Source: Ignavibacteria bacterium UBA2360
Lineage (GTDB): Bacteria; Bacteroidota; Ignavibacteria; Tepidaquicellales; OLB5
Direction of reading: 5' to 3'
Length of the DNA: 64,000 nucleotides
Assembly: GCA_002344125.1 (NCBI GenBank)
Contig: DDTQ01000012.1
Coordinates: forward strand, 62,001-126,000
Below are positions 26,162 through 34,514 of this stretch, in pieces; the stretch's first letter is position 1, and every line of letters starts with the position of its first letter. The translations under genes were made by a program, and so were the position numbers. The notes under the pieces are model-generated. The model had not been told where the DNA came from, made no database searches, and saw only the letters and a program-made list of their open reading frames with translations.

Positions 26162-26891
26162 AAATCCTCCTGTTTAAACTGACTTAATCCTGCAATTTAG
26201 GAATAAAGTTATTAATAATCGTTAATTTTATTAGTTCCTTTTAAAACCCCCAAAATTTGATTCATTAAAATAAAGATCGTAAAGGAATTTGAAGTTTTCT
26301 CATTATGATTCTCAGGGTGAATACTTTTTTTTCTGGCTTGGAGAATTGTTTCATGCGAAAACAACTCATTTTAAGCGGTAAAATTTTCTCATTATGAATA
26401 TATTCATGTTGAGGCATTCTCATGATGAATGTTTTCATGTTGAGAGTGGATTGAAATTCCATAGCTTTAACCCTGAGAGAGAAATTATCACGGTGATAAT
26501 TCACGTTGAGAAAATGCGAATAATAGAGTTTTTTTCATGTTAAAGGAATTGGAAAGTTCGTATATATGTATTATACATATACAGATAAATATAATATATG
26601 TTAATGGCAGAGTCAAGGGGAAAAGAGGGAATGTAAAAAATCCGGTCGAAAATAGAATCAATCCCATGTCAGTGGTGCCGGATCCTGATGACTCCTTTTT
26701 TGTAGCGCAGAGTCCTCCTTCGGAGAGACTCTGCGAATACTAAAGGTATCAATAGTCAAGTTGTCTTTTGAGGATGCACAGCGACACAAGGGAGGGGAAT
26801 ATTATGACGTAAATCATTGCATTGACTGATTTGATGTATTATTTTGAGCTAGATATTCAACAATCCTGCGGAGAAATTTAGAACATAGTTT
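26162..26891. other. 730-bp non-coding AT-rich region with short repeated motifs
   Basis: No convincing gene was found. Bases 26285-26530 repeat short motifs related to TTCATGTTGAG (26403, near 26434, and TTCACGTTGAG near 26500) and CTCATTATGAATNT, with a small ATTATCACGGTGATAAT hairpin near 26489. Around 26561-26583 lies a near-palindrome GTATATATGTATTATACATATAC. Bases 26696-26740 carry a CCTCCTTCGGAGAG hairpin that recurs in the repeats at 30830 and 31234. The promoter of the downstream type IX cargo gene should be in the last 100 bp. Confidence 0.55.
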
Positions 26892-28367
26892 ATGAACAAA
26901 AATCCTCAATATCGCCTGAAATCCAGATCAAAACTGAAAGTTTTGGCATTTTTGGTTTTAAGTTTTATCTTTTGCCAAAGTTTAAGCAGTCAAAGCATTA
27001 TGTGGCAAAAGACTTATCATGTTTTCCAAAACGATTTTGGATATAAAATACTACCTGCACCGGACAACTGTTTTTACTTTTGTGGTTATGTAGATAATAT
27101 TATTACTTCTTACTCTTATGTTTTAAAAATAAATCAACAAGGTGATACACTTTGGAGCCGTAAAATTACGGGAGGTCTTTATACGGCAGCACTTTCAAAT
27201 GATAGCAGTTGTGTAATAGCAAATTTAGGAGATTCATTAAGTGTTGTAAAGATTGATAGTGAAGGTATTATTGTATGGAATAAAGTGTTACCGGTTGGAT
27301 TTTTATGTTGGGACATGAAAAGAATTTATGATAATGGTTTTATTCTATGTGGAAATTCAGGCTTGAAGGCATTTGCTGTAAGAATAGATTCGGTTGGAAA
27401 TTTTATTTGGCAGAAAATTTTCGATGGCACTTCTACAAAAGGTTTTTACTCGGTAATAGAATCCAATCAAACAGGGTTTGTTTTTACAGGCTATAACCAA
27501 AACCCCGACACTACAAAAATTTATGTAGTAAAATTAGACTTCGCTGGTAATTTGATATGGGAAAAAAATTATACTGCAAGTAACCATAGAAATTCCGGAC
27601 AGAAAATTTGTCATTTTAAAAATACTTATTTAATTGGTGGTAATACTGATATAGATATAGATGAAAAAACTTATATATTAAGGATAGATACTTCTGGAAA
27701 TTTATTGCAAACAAAAATTTGGGTACCCTACGGCACCAGTAAAGAATTTTTCGATGATATGACAGCAATAAATCCAAATAAAATTGTTATCAGTAAAAGG
27801 GTAGATTCATCATCCACTTTATATACTTACGCAAAAGCTCAATTAGTGGATTCTAATTTTAATTTAATAAAAGAACAGGTTTACTATCCTAGTTACAGTT
27901 ATGCTACCTTCGCTTCAATTTTGCCTTTGCAGAATAAAGATATATTGTTTGCCGGCACATTTGATTATTTTTCAAACTGGAGCAGCCGCAGATACGACAT
28001 GTATGCAGTAAGAACTGACAGTATGTTAAATACAACAATTTTTCCGCCCATAGCGGTTGAGCCTATTTCAATTAAAACACCTGTTGTTTATTATCTTGCA
28101 CAAAATTATCCTAATCCTTTTAATCCAAAAACAACCATAAAATACGAGATACCAAAAGACGCAGAAATAACTATCAAGGTATATGACTTATTGGGCAGGG
28201 AAGTATTCAGCATAAACGAATACAAAAAAGCCGGAAGTTATGAAATTAAATTTGATGGTGCAAATTTAGCAAGTGGAATGTATTTATATTCATTTGAAAC
28301 TTCTGACCCTTCGACAAGCTCAGGGCGAGGTTATAGAGAAACGAAGAAGATGATATTATTGAAGTAA
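26892..28367 (+). CDS. Secreted propeller-like protein with type IX sorting domain
   Basis: The 491-residue protein has an N-terminal signal (VLAFLVLSFIFCQSLSSQS), then repeated blades of the form 'v.KiD..Gn.iW.K.' (KINQQGDTLWSRK, KIDSEGIIVWNK, RIDSVGNFIWQK, KLDFAGNLIWEKNY), suggesting a beta-propeller. The last ~80 residues are a type IX secretion domain (YLAQNYPNPFNPKTTIKYEI, VYDLLGREVF, ASGMYLYSF, KKMILLK). Inside that domain DPSTSSGRGYRE comes from a CCCTTCGACAAGCTCAGGG repeat, an apparent in-frame insertion. It starts at ATG 26892 and has a clear terminator after it. Its role at the surface is unknown. Confidence 0.8.
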   Translation: MNKNPQYRLKSRSKLKVLAFLVLSFIFCQSLSSQSIMWQKTYHVFQNDFGYKILPAPDNCFYFCGYVDNIITSYSYVLKINQQGDTLWSRKITGGLYTAALSNDSSCVIANLGDSLSVVKIDSEGIIVWNKVLPVGFLCWDMKRIYDNGFILCGNSGLKAFAVRIDSVGNFIWQKIFDGTSTKGFYSVIESNQTGFVFTGYNQNPDTTKIYVVKLDFAGNLIWEKNYTASNHRNSGQKICHFKNTYLIGGNTDIDIDEKTYILRIDTSGNLLQTKIWVPYGTSKEFFDDMTAINPNKIVISKRVDSSSTLYTYAKAQLVDSNFNLIKEQVYYPSYSYATFASILPLQNKDILFAGTFDYFSNWSSRRYDMYAVRTDSMLNTTIFPPIAVEPISIKTPVVYYLAQNYPNPFNPKTTIKYEIPKDAEITIKVYDLLGREVFSINEYKKAGSYEIKFDGANLASGMYLYSFETSDPSTSSGRGYRETKKMILLK

Positions 28368-28429
28368 TCCCGCCAGGGCGGGACTACGAAAATGTTTCTA
28401 ACATTTTCTTGAAAGCAAAAAAATATAGT

Positions 28430-28459
28430 GTCCGGTAAGGTTTTTACCGGGCGTTTTTT
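28430..28459 (+). terminator. Rho-independent terminator after the propeller protein
   Basis: GTCCGGTAA (28430-28438) pairs with TTACCGGGC (28444-28452, one G-T wobble) and is followed by GTTTTTTATT. It lies 63 bp after the stop. Confidence 0.82.
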
Positions 28460-28680
28460 ATTGTGCCCTTTCAGGGCTTGTGATATATAAGTTCTTTCGT
28501 TCGATGGGCTTCGCCCATCGCTGAGATATTACGCCGCTTCGCGGCTTATCAGTATGTAATGTTATAGAGAACAGTTAGGCTTGTGGATACACAAACATTC
28601 CCAAACCGGAGTTTGGGAATGCGGGGGAAACCTTGTAACGCAGAGTTCTCTTTCGGGGAGGCACTTCGGATACTTAAAAA
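28454..28680. repeat. Composite hairpin repeat, copy A
   Basis: This ~225-bp unit combines several hairpins in fixed order: GCCCTTTCAGGGC, CGATGGGCTTCGCCCATCG, GCCGCTTCGCGGC, a 'TATCAGTATGTAATG' spacer, ATTCCCAAACCGGAGTTTGGGAAT and a CTCTTTCGGGGAG arm. The same order and orientation recur at 30830-31050 and 31234-31490. It is followed by further palindromic sequence to about 28800 (CCCCTCTCC...GGAGAGGGG). Confidence 0.9.
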
Positions 28681-28834
28681 TGACAACCTCACCCCCGGCC
28701 CCTCTCCTAAAAGGAGAGGGGAGCAAAGTGTGGAAACATGAGGTTAGTTGTGTAGTTTTAGCATGAAACCCCCTCCAGCTCCCCATACTAGGGGGAGAGT
28801 GAGGGGATAGTTTTAACTCAGCAATGAATCTGAG

Positions 28835-30445
28835 TTATCTTCCCAATGGCCAAATGAAATTGACCTGGGGTGTGAATCTTTTCTGCGCTACGTAGCCAAT
28901 TACATTATTGTTCGCGTCGCGTTCGGCGGCAAAGGTCTGCTGGTATGAAAGCGAGAGGATGATCATATCGCTCAGCACATAACTTGCCTGTCCAAAAAAA
29001 GTGGCGTTTTCGTTGAAGGTAAATAACTCGCCGGTATCCTGAATTCTGCGTTTGTAATAGCCTGCATAGATCGAGAACCTGTCATCGATATTGGGGAACG
29101 AGGCTACGAGATACAGTTCACCCCCAAGATCGCCGCGATCTATTTTCTGGTAGGTTGCGTAAGCAACGAATGTCTTCATGAACATTCCGTACAATGAAAA
29201 GAACACGCTGCCTTTTAATTCCTGAACAGTATCAAGCTGTGAAGCTTTGCTTAAAAGCTGCGGGGGAGTCAAGTTGTTTTCATTTGTGATAAGCTGGTAA
29301 CGGTCATTTTCATAGAGTCCGTTAAAATATGTAGGCAGGTATTTACCCTGCTGGTATCTGCGCTGGAAGGTTAGTGAGAAATAGTTTTTGTTATCTTCTG
29401 TTCTAGCCACCAGATCAAGCCCTGCCGAAGCGTCGCTTCCGAATTTTACAATTTTTGAGTATTCGCCGTAAATATATGTAGAAAAAGTTTTTTGTCCGAA
29501 GAGTACCATTTCGCCATACAGGTTCACAAGTGACATAGCTCCCATATCTTCCACGCCGCGCTGATAGTACCTGGTTGTGCCGCCTGTTGTATCGGTATCA
29601 TAGAAAACTTTTGTAATACCGGCATTTTTATTGAAATCACTTGCAAGGTTAACGCCGATGTTGAAATCCTTCAGCACGGGAAGATCGAGCTTTCCTTTTC
29701 TGCCACCGAAAACTTTTAAAGGTGAGCCTTCGAATCCGAGCCCGAAAATTCCGCCGGAGGTTATATCACTTAAAAATAATTTAGCAGAAGCCGCATTATC
29801 GTTCAGGTATCCGCTTACGTTATAGGCAACATCAAGAGAAATACCGTTCTTTCGGTTTTCATACGCGGGTGAATTATTGTAGCCGTACATGATGGAGCCT
29901 TTGCCGAGTGTGGCGTTGTTTATCTGGCTGAAGCCGCCGTTGAAAACAACTGAAAATGACTTTGTGTTAAAAAGGTACGCGTAGCTTGAATTAAGTGTGC
30001 TCAGGATCTGTGTAAATGATTCGTAATCCTGTGAGCGGAACGCGATCTTGCTTGTGCGGTATCTTAAGGGAGCGTCTATGCCGACATCAAAAGCCCAGGT
30101 TTTGCCGCCGATGCTGTAACCGGGTTTCAGCTCCAGAAGGTAATAGTTTGTCGTATCTACTTTGGAAAGCCCGACACCTGTTTCGAGTCTTAACGGATTT
30201 TTATTTGTGCGTGAATCACTGACGATTTCATACAGCCGGTTTGAGGCAAAATCACTTTGGCTTAGGTGTGAAAGCATGTTTTGCGCCGATCTTGGGTTAT
30301 CGAGGACACTTGATTTCAGTTTTAAACCGTTCTTCTTTTTTTCAGCAAGTTTCAAAAGCCACTTCGTTCTTTTATCGACAGAAAATGAATCCTGTGAGAT
30401 CAAAAAGCAGCATAGTACAGTAAATACGAAGAAAGCTTTCTTCAT
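28835..30445 (-). CDS. Outer-membrane beta-barrel protein, unknown function
   Basis: The 536-residue exported protein has a signal peptide (FFVFTVLCCFLISQDSFS), a short Lys-rich linker, then a barrel-like body with long alternating strands (NYYLLELKPGYSIGGKTWAFDVGID, FSVVFNGGFSQI, RFSIYAGYYKRRI, MIILSLSYQQTFAAER). It lacks a C-terminal Phe, ending VNFIWPLGR. The start is ATG 30445 with an AAAGGAG site 8 bases upstream. It is flanked on both sides by hairpin repeats and appears monocistronic. No specific family is recognised. Confidence 0.72.
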   Translation of the reverse strand: MKKAFFVFTVLCCFLISQDSFSVDKRTKWLLKLAEKKKNGLKLKSSVLDNPRSAQNMLSHLSQSDFASNRLYEIVSDSRTNKNPLRLETGVGLSKVDTTNYYLLELKPGYSIGGKTWAFDVGIDAPLRYRTSKIAFRSQDYESFTQILSTLNSSYAYLFNTKSFSVVFNGGFSQINNATLGKGSIMYGYNNSPAYENRKNGISLDVAYNVSGYLNDNAASAKLFLSDITSGGIFGLGFEGSPLKVFGGRKGKLDLPVLKDFNIGVNLASDFNKNAGITKVFYDTDTTGGTTRYYQRGVEDMGAMSLVNLYGEMVLFGQKTFSTYIYGEYSKIVKFGSDASAGLDLVARTEDNKNYFSLTFQRRYQQGKYLPTYFNGLYENDRYQLITNENNLTPPQLLSKASQLDTVQELKGSVFFSLYGMFMKTFVAYATYQKIDRGDLGGELYLVASFPNIDDRFSIYAGYYKRRIQDTGELFTFNENATFFGQASYVLSDMIILSLSYQQTFAAERDANNNVIGYVAQKRFTPQVNFIWPLGR

Positions 30446-30829
30446 TGTGAATTCTCCTTTGAGATGGTGTTAAATTTATTAAAATTTCAGATTAAATTTG
30501 AATGTCAAAGATAAAAAGCCGGAAATATTAATCAAAAGAGGATTTTTTGCGATAGTGAGTGGTTTTTGTTAGAAAAAGAGGTTAGTATGCCAATTTAAGT
30601 AAAATTTATAGACATATTGATGTATAATAGTGAGCGATTTAGATAGAATTTATCTCTTTGTAGCTTTATCAACATGCCGCTCCTACGGAGCTATATACTT
30701 ATGGTTGCCCATAGGCTACAAACATACCGCTCCTACGGAGCTGCTGATTTGGGGTTGGCTCAATACTGAAAAAAAGTTACCCCCTACAACTCCCCCTTTT
30801 CAGGGGGAGGGTTGATTTTACGTTTCTTT

Positions 30830-31050
30830 AGCACAGAATCCTCCTTCGGAGAGACTTTGCGGATATTAAAAAGCATTTTTATTACGCCTTTTCAGGGCTT
30901 GTTCAAGTTTTGCCCGTTTCGATGGGCTTCGCCCATCGTTGAGATATTACGCCGCTACGCGGCTTATCAGTATGTAATGTTATAGAGAACACTTAGGCTT
31001 ACGGATACGCAAACATTCCCAAACCGGAGTTTGGAAATGAGGGGGAAACT
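30830..31050. repeat. Composite hairpin repeat, copy B
   Basis: It matches copies A and C in order: CTCCTTCGGAG, GCCTTTTCAGGGC, CGATGGGCTTCGCCCATCG, GCCGCTACGCGGC, TATCAGTATGTAATG and CCCAAACCGGAGTTTGG. Here the last hairpin is damaged (GTTTGGAAAT). Confidence 0.9.
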
Positions 31051-31233
31051 CTGCTTAGGTTTTATAGCAATGAACTAATATTGCCTTTCGTGGAGTGCAC
31101 TGACTTTGCCTGACTGCCCCTGCAGTTCAGTGCATGCATCAACATAGTTGATGCACTCCAACGAGAAGCTATCATAATAACCGCCGTTGGTGCTTCTTTC
31201 TGACTGCCATTTCTGTAGACTGACGACTGGAAA

Positions 31234-31490
31234 GCGCAGAGGTCTCCTTTGGAGAGACTTTGCGGATATTTAAAAGCATTTTTATTACGCCCTTTCAGGG
31301 CTTTTTCAAGTTTTGCCCGTTTCGATGGGCTTCGCCCATCGCTGAGATATTACGCCGCTACGCGGCTTATCAGTATGTAATGTTATAGAGAACACTTAGG
31401 CTTGCGGATACACAAACATTCCCAAACTGGAGTTTGGGAATGAGGGGGAACGCGGAGTTCTCTTTCGGGGAGGTTTGGAGGATATCAAAA
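31234..31490. repeat. Composite hairpin repeat, copy C
   Basis: It is nearly identical to copy B over about 200 bp, with intact ATTCCCAAACTGGAGTTTGGGAAT at 31418-31441 and an extra CTCTTTCGGGGAG arm as in copy A. It ends about 75 bp before the pnt promoter. Confidence 0.92.
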
Positions 31491-31565
31491 AATTTGGTTT
31501 AAGTAATTTAAACAATAAATATGCTTAAAAGGGTATTAAACCACTAAAAAATATGACTTATATCA

Positions 31566-31596
31566 TTTGTTTATTTGAGCGGTTTTGTTAATTTTG
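31566..31596 (+). promoter_or_regulatory. Bacteroidota-type promoter of the pnt operon
   Basis: TTTG at 31566-31569 and TAATTTTG at 31589-31596 are separated by exactly 19 bp, matching the TTTG-N19-TAnnTTTG consensus of Bacteroidota housekeeping promoters. Transcription should begin near 31600-31605, about 35 bases before the chosen pntAA start. Confidence 0.72.
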
Positions 31597-31635
31597 ATAG
31601 ATAATTTTTTTGAAAATAATCGGATAACAACAATA

Positions 31636-32760
31636 GTGGCTATAATAGGAATTCTCAAAGAGCCGGAAGGTGAAAACAGAGTCGTAGCGCTTCCGGAAAT
31701 AGCAGCACAGTTGGTAAAGATGAATTTTCAGGTCCTTGTAGAAAGCGGCGCAGGCAGCAAAGCTTTTGCAAGTGATGAAGACTACAAAGCGCAGGGCGCG
31801 GAAATAGGCGATAAAGCCAAGGTGCTTTCTTCATCGGATATCATCCTCAGGATAAATTCACTTACAAAAGATGAGATCACAAAACTGAAAACAGGCTCGG
31901 TGGCATTTGCCATATTCCAGCCGTTCTTTAACCCGGAAACAGTAAAGCTGCTTTTGGATCAGAAGGTATCGGGCTTCAGCCTTGAAACCATTCCAAGAAC
32001 AACACGCGCTCAGTCAATGGATGTACTTTCTTCACAGGCAACCGTAGCAGGTTACAAAGCTGTTTTGGTAGCCGCCGCGAACCTGCCTAAATTCTTCCCG
32101 ATGTTCATGACTGCTGCCGGGAGTATTACTCCCGCAAAAGTGCTGATACTCGGCGCAGGAGTAGCGGGTCTGCAAGCAATAAGTACAGCCAGAAGGCTTG
32201 GCGGCGTTGTGGAAGCATTTGATACACGCAGCGCGGTTAAAGAAGAAGTGAATTCACTTGGCGCGAAGTTTGTTGAAGTTGAAGGCGCAAAGGATGATAA
32301 GGCAGCCGGCGGTTACGCAGTTGAGCAGACCGAAGAATTCAAAGCAAAACAAAGACAGGTCATACATGACCATGCTGTAAAATCTGATGTAATAATTACC
32401 ACAGCGCAGATACCGGGCAGGAAAGCACCTGTACTGATCACAAAAGAAACAGTTGCTGCCATGAAGAAGGGCGCAGTAATTGTAGATCTTGCGGCATCCA
32501 CAGGCGGTAACTGTGAGCTCAGTAAGAACGAAGAAACAATAGATGTTGACGGTGTAAAAATAATAGGTTCATCATTTTTGCCTTCAACCATCCCGTTTGA
32601 CGCAAGCAAGATGTTCGGTAAGAACGTGCTTACTTTCTTAAAGCTCATTTTAAAAGAGGGGCAGATAAACCTGAACTTCGAAGATGACCTTGTGAAGGGC
32701 ACCTGTATTACGCATAACGGTGAAATAGTTAACGAGAAATTAAAAGAGGTGGTTAAATAA
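31636..32760 (+). CDS. pntAA: NAD(P) transhydrogenase subunit alpha, part 1 (dI domain)
   Basis: The ~374-residue protein binds NAD(H) as domain I of proton-translocating transhydrogenase, which passes hydride between NAD(H) and NADP(H). It opens AIIGILKEPEGENRVA, and shows LETIPRTTRAQSMDVLSSQA and the Rossmann loop ILGAGVAGLQAISTARRLG. In-frame TTG codons at 31585 and 31594 lie at or before the promoter -7 box, so GTG 31636, which gives the usual family N-terminus, is preferred. It overlaps pntAB by one base (TAATG). Its C-terminus ends without membrane helices, as in organisms where PntA is split. Confidence 0.93.
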   Translation: MAIIGILKEPEGENRVVALPEIAAQLVKMNFQVLVESGAGSKAFASDEDYKAQGAEIGDKAKVLSSSDIILRINSLTKDEITKLKTGSVAFAIFQPFFNPETVKLLLDQKVSGFSLETIPRTTRAQSMDVLSSQATVAGYKAVLVAAANLPKFFPMFMTAAGSITPAKVLILGAGVAGLQAISTARRLGGVVEAFDTRSAVKEEVNSLGAKFVEVEGAKDDKAAGGYAVEQTEEFKAKQRQVIHDHAVKSDVIITTAQIPGRKAPVLITKETVAAMKKGAVIVDLAASTGGNCELSKNEETIDVDGVKIIGSSFLPSTIPFDASKMFGKNVLTFLKLILKEGQINLNFEDDLVKGTCITHNGEIVNEKLKEVVK

Positions 32761-33071
32761 TGGAACAGCTATTAGCATTTCTTGGTGAGAACATCAGGTT
32801 TATTTACCTGCTGATCCTCATGGTTTTCCTTGGGATCGAGGTTATATCCCATGTTCCTTCGGTTCTGCACACTCCGCTGATGTCAGGGGCAAACGCTATA
32901 CACGGTGTGGTAATTGTAGGAGCTATAATAGTAATGGGCAAGGCAGAGCCCGATAATTACCTCGCACTTGTGTTAGGCTTCATTTCGGTAATATTAGGTA
33001 CATTAAATGTAGTAGGCGGATTTGTAGTAACAGACCGCATGCTTGAAATGTTTAAGAAGAAGAAGAAATGA
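32760..33071 (+). CDS. pntAB: NAD(P) transhydrogenase subunit alpha, part 2 (membrane)
   Basis: This small 103-residue membrane protein has about three helices (FIYLLILMVFLGIEVISHVPS, HGVVIVGAIIVMG, LALVLGFISVILGTLNVVGGFVVTDRMLEMF). It is the alpha-subunit half of the proton channel domain dII. VPSVLHTPLMSGANAIHG is the conserved family segment. The ATG at 32760 overlaps the pntAA stop, and pntB starts 1 bp after its stop codon, so the three are co-translated. Confidence 0.93.
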   Translation: MEQLLAFLGENIRFIYLLILMVFLGIEVISHVPSVLHTPLMSGANAIHGVVIVGAIIVMGKAEPDNYLALVLGFISVILGTLNVVGGFVVTDRMLEMFKKKKK

Positions 33072-33072
33072 C

Positions 33073-34452
33073 ATGGAAAAATATATATTAGATATAATTT
33101 ATTTAATTGGTTCGGTTACCTTCATATTGGGTTTAAAAATGCTGAGCCATCCTGATAGCGCAAGAAAGGGCAACCTGATTGCGGCCTTTGGTATGACAAT
33201 CGCTATTTTGGGAGCTATTTTCCTCGAAGGCGGAATTGGCAATCATTTATGGATATTTGGCGGTATCCTTATAGGCACCGTAGTTGGATGGATAGCCGCT
33301 AAACGGGTTAAAATGACAGCGATGCCGCAGATGGTATCGTTATTTAACGGAATGGGCGGCGCATGCGCGGCTGTTATTTCAATTGTAGAATATACCAAAC
33401 ACGATTTCAGCCATGGCGGAGCCGCAATGGTTGGAATCATAATGGCGGGATTGATAATCGGAACGGTATCATTTACAGGAAGTATGATAGCTTTCGGAAA
33501 GCTTAACGGCAATATTGGCGATAAAGTATTCCCGGGACAGAAATTCATTAATCTTGTAATATTGCTGGCAGCAGTCGGGCTTGCAACTTATCTTTCGATG
33601 CAGCCGATGGCAGATAACATGCTCCTTTACGTGGTGCTTGGTATAGCTGTACTTTACGGTGTAATGTTTGTAATGCCAATTGGCGGGGCAGATATGCCGG
33701 TAGTTATTTCCCTGTTAAACTCCTTTACGGGTGTCGCAGCTGCATTTGCCGGTTTTGTTTACAACAACCAGGTAATGTTAACAGGCGGTATTTTAGTAGG
33801 TTCAGCCGGTACGATATTAACCATTCTAATGTGTAAGGCAATGAACCGTTCGCTCTTTAATGTAATAGCGGGCGCATTCGGCACGGCCGGCGGCGCTTCA
33901 GGGGGTGATAAGCAGCAGGGTACTGTGAAAGAAATTTCAGCGCCTGACGCTGCTGTACTTCTTGCTTATTCAAAGAAAGTATTCATAGTTCCGGGTTACG
34001 GACTTGCTGTCGCGCAGGCGCAGCATATCTGCCATGAGCTGGAAAAACTGCTTGAGGAAAAAGGCGTTGAAGTTAAATACGCGATCCATCCTGTTGCGGG
34101 CAGAATGCCGGGTCACATGAACGTACTGCTTGCAGAAGCGGATGTGCCGTATGACAAGCTTCTGGAGATGGAGGACGCCAACAGTGAAATGCCGAATACA
34201 GATGTAAGCATAATTATCGGCGCAAACGATGTTGTCAATCCGGCCGCAAGGCATGACCAATCGAGTCCTATTTACGGAATGCCGATACTTGATGTGGATA
34301 AATCAGCTAACGTGATCATTATGAAACGCTCGATGGCAGCAGGATATGCGGGAATTGATAATGAGCTGTTCTATTACCCGAACAACCGCATGCTATTTGG
34401 AGATGCAAAAGCATCATTGCAGAAACTGGTGACGGAAGTGAAAGCTTTGTAA
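33073..34452 (+). CDS. pntB: NAD(P) transhydrogenase subunit beta
   Basis: Started at ATG 33073 (an in-frame codon 30 bp upstream lies inside pntAB), the protein has 459-460 residues. It has about eight or nine membrane helices and a C-terminal NADP(H)-binding domain dIII with GYGLAVAQAQ, HPVAGRMPGHMNVLLAEA and IIGANDVVNPAAR. It completes the enzyme that makes NADPH from NADH using the proton gradient. A strong terminator follows 24 bp after the stop. The operon supplies reducing power, in keeping with the many reductases in the window, although no direct link is shown. Confidence 0.95.
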   Translation: MEKYILDIIYLIGSVTFILGLKMLSHPDSARKGNLIAAFGMTIAILGAIFLEGGIGNHLWIFGGILIGTVVGWIAAKRVKMTAMPQMVSLFNGMGGACAAVISIVEYTKHDFSHGGAAMVGIIMAGLIIGTVSFTGSMIAFGKLNGNIGDKVFPGQKFINLVILLAAVGLATYLSMQPMADNMLLYVVLGIAVLYGVMFVMPIGGADMPVVISLLNSFTGVAAAFAGFVYNNQVMLTGGILVGSAGTILTILMCKAMNRSLFNVIAGAFGTAGGASGGDKQQGTVKEISAPDAAVLLAYSKKVFIVPGYGLAVAQAQHICHELEKLLEEKGVEVKYAIHPVAGRMPGHMNVLLAEADVPYDKLLEMEDANSEMPNTDVSIIIGANDVVNPAARHDQSSPIYGMPILDVDKSANVIIMKRSMAAGYAGIDNELFYYPNNRMLFGDAKASLQKLVTEVKAL

Positions 34453-34476
34453 GAATTGATAAAGGGATACTTTTAC

Positions 34477-34505
34477 AAGGGACGCTAATAGCGTCCCTTT
34501 TTTTA
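34477..34505 (+). terminator. Rho-independent terminator of the pnt operon
   Basis: AAGGGACGCT (34477-34486), loop AAT, AGCGTCCCTT (34490-34499), then a T-run to about 34505. The 10-bp stem is perfect. Confidence 0.92.
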
Positions 34506-34514
34506 TTGGAAAAA

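Larger units (their letters stand above)
30446..31565. other. 1.1-kb non-coding repeat-rich region
   Basis: No gene is supported here. It holds two CATACCGCTCCTACGGAGCT-type hairpins (near 30675 and 30723), a CCCCCTTTTCAGGGGG hairpin near 30790, composite repeat copies B and C, and a TGCATCAAC-ATA-GTTGATGCA hairpin at 31135-31155. The short reading frames here are made of the repeats and lack coding character. Confidence 0.75.

Noticed and set aside
26265..26504. 79-codon minus-strand frame in the 26.2-26.9 kb gap
   Set aside because: The sequence is built from short repeated motifs, with no known domain and no ribosome-binding site.
28454..31490. CRISPR array
   Set aside because: The repeats are long ordered hairpin units without regular spacers of constant size, and no cas gene is nearby.
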